Shown here: positions 63,617 to 64,000 of the stretch, in pieces | Layout of the letters: every line of letters begins with the position of its first letter | How positions within the stretch are numbered: position 1 is the first letter of the stretch | Assembly: GCA_964457755.1 (NCBI GenBank) | Contig: CAYWGC010000012.1 | Coordinates: 1 to 64,000, forward strand | Reading direction: 5' to 3' | Source of the DNA: Tharpella sp964457755 | GTDB lineage: Bacteria > Desulfobacterota > Anaeroferrophillalia > Anaeroferrophillales > Tharpellaceae | DNA: 64,000 nt | The notes under the pieces: generated by a model | What the model saw: only the letters and a program-made list of their open reading frames with translations | The model's database searches: none | What the model was told of the DNA's origin: nothing | Program-made: the position numbers and the translations under genes

Positions 63617-63863
63617 AATATCTTCAAAAAATAATATTCACTTGACAAAAAGGCTAAAAACAGAGTACTTTACTCCTTCGGTTCGCCCTTTTAATGCCCC
63701 GCCAAAAAACCCGAAAAGAGATGTAAAAGCTCATTCAGAAGAGTGTAAAACAGGGCCCCGTCCACAAAAACTTTCTAATCCTCTTTTCTTATTTCTGAAA
63801 AATCTCTTCACAATTTGAGAGAGGCTGGGCAAAATAGCAACATTTTTATGTGGAGGAGATAAC

Positions 63864-64000
63864 ATGAACAGCGACAGACATCAAGGCTCGACTGAAATAA
63901 CCGAGCTGATTCTCAAAGCTGCCGAGAGTGCCCGGGCTGAAATCGGTTACGTCGGCAAACAACCGGCGACCGGCAAAGCCGCTCATTGGCCGATCGACTG
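63864..64000 (+). CDS. Partial gene at window edge, unidentified
   Basis: An open frame of 45 codons runs off the right edge. The ATG is preceded by a good GGAGGAG ribosome-binding site. The first residues (TEITELILKAAESARAE, then IGYVGKQPATGKAAHWP) suggest a soluble protein starting with a helix. I do not recognise the family from this fragment. Confidence 0.6.
   Translation, partial: MNSDRHQGSTEITELILKAAESARAEIGYVGKQPATGKAAHWPID

Noticed and set aside
1..64000. CRISPR arrays, retrons, diversity-generating retroelements or prophage modules
   Set aside because: No regularly spaced repeats, reverse transcriptase, Cas proteins or phage structural genes were seen on either strand.

Overview
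The window looks like a chromosomal segment of a Gram-negative, deltaproteobacterial-type bacterium (Desulfobacterota/Desulfuromonadota-like). This is inferred from a compact division/cell-wall cluster whose FtsI carries a PASTA domain, outer-membrane and lipoprotein genes, a TAXI-type TRAP transporter and an LDH-like malate dehydrogenase. No rRNA gene lies inside the window, so the taxonomy is not proven. Base composition is mid-range, except for a clearly AT-richer block at about 8.8-17.2 kb.

Layout. 1-430: three tandem leftward promoters and a boxA-like leader, which suggests that an rRNA operon starts just off the left edge. 0.4-8.6 kb: housekeeping genes, namely a PAS/guanylate-cyclase sensor, a GNAT enzyme, a nitrilase-family amidase, the overlapping set rarA-uvrC-rmlD-like, a nitroreductase and a small unknown gene. 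8.62-8.82 kb: tRNA-Leu(GAG) with its own promoter and terminator. 8.8-17.3 kb: an AT-rich island between two imperfect 31-bp direct repeats. It holds GNAT, two radical SAM enzymes, pta-ackA and MarC, all on the minus strand and mostly separated by attC-like imperfect palindromes, plus a fused IS91-family remnant. 17.2-22.6 kb: a three-gene operon (outer-membrane barrel, exported four-rhodanese protein, GT-C glycosyltransferase). 22.9-24.2 kb: an orphan UmuD and an HD-GYP protein with a histidine-kinase remnant at its N-terminus.

24.3-41.6 kb: a nearly complete dcw cluster on the minus strand (mraZ, rsmH, ftsL, ftsI, murF, mraY, murD, ftsW, murG, murC, a BON lipoprotein, murB, ddl, ftsQ, ftsA, ftsZ) with many overlapping start and stop codons. 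murE is missing from its usual place between ftsI and murF. The cluster has a readable MraZ operator (three TGGN repeats at 10-bp period), and an IS1182-like element with a 4-bp target duplication sits three bases upstream of the mraZ -35 box.

43.7-64 kb: rsmE, a periplasmic binding protein, a two-component-type zinc-motif remnant, mdh, a SIMPL protein, a BaiN/YhiN-type flavoprotein, YIP1, a CsgG-like protein, a lipoprotein, a TAXI TRAP system whose binding protein is frameshifted, an L-2-hydroxyglutarate-oxidase-like enzyme, a large PKD-type exported protein with an internal duplication, clpB, an ABC-2 exporter pair and the start of an unidentified gene. Several structured intergenic repeats and several decayed genes point to ongoing rearrangement.
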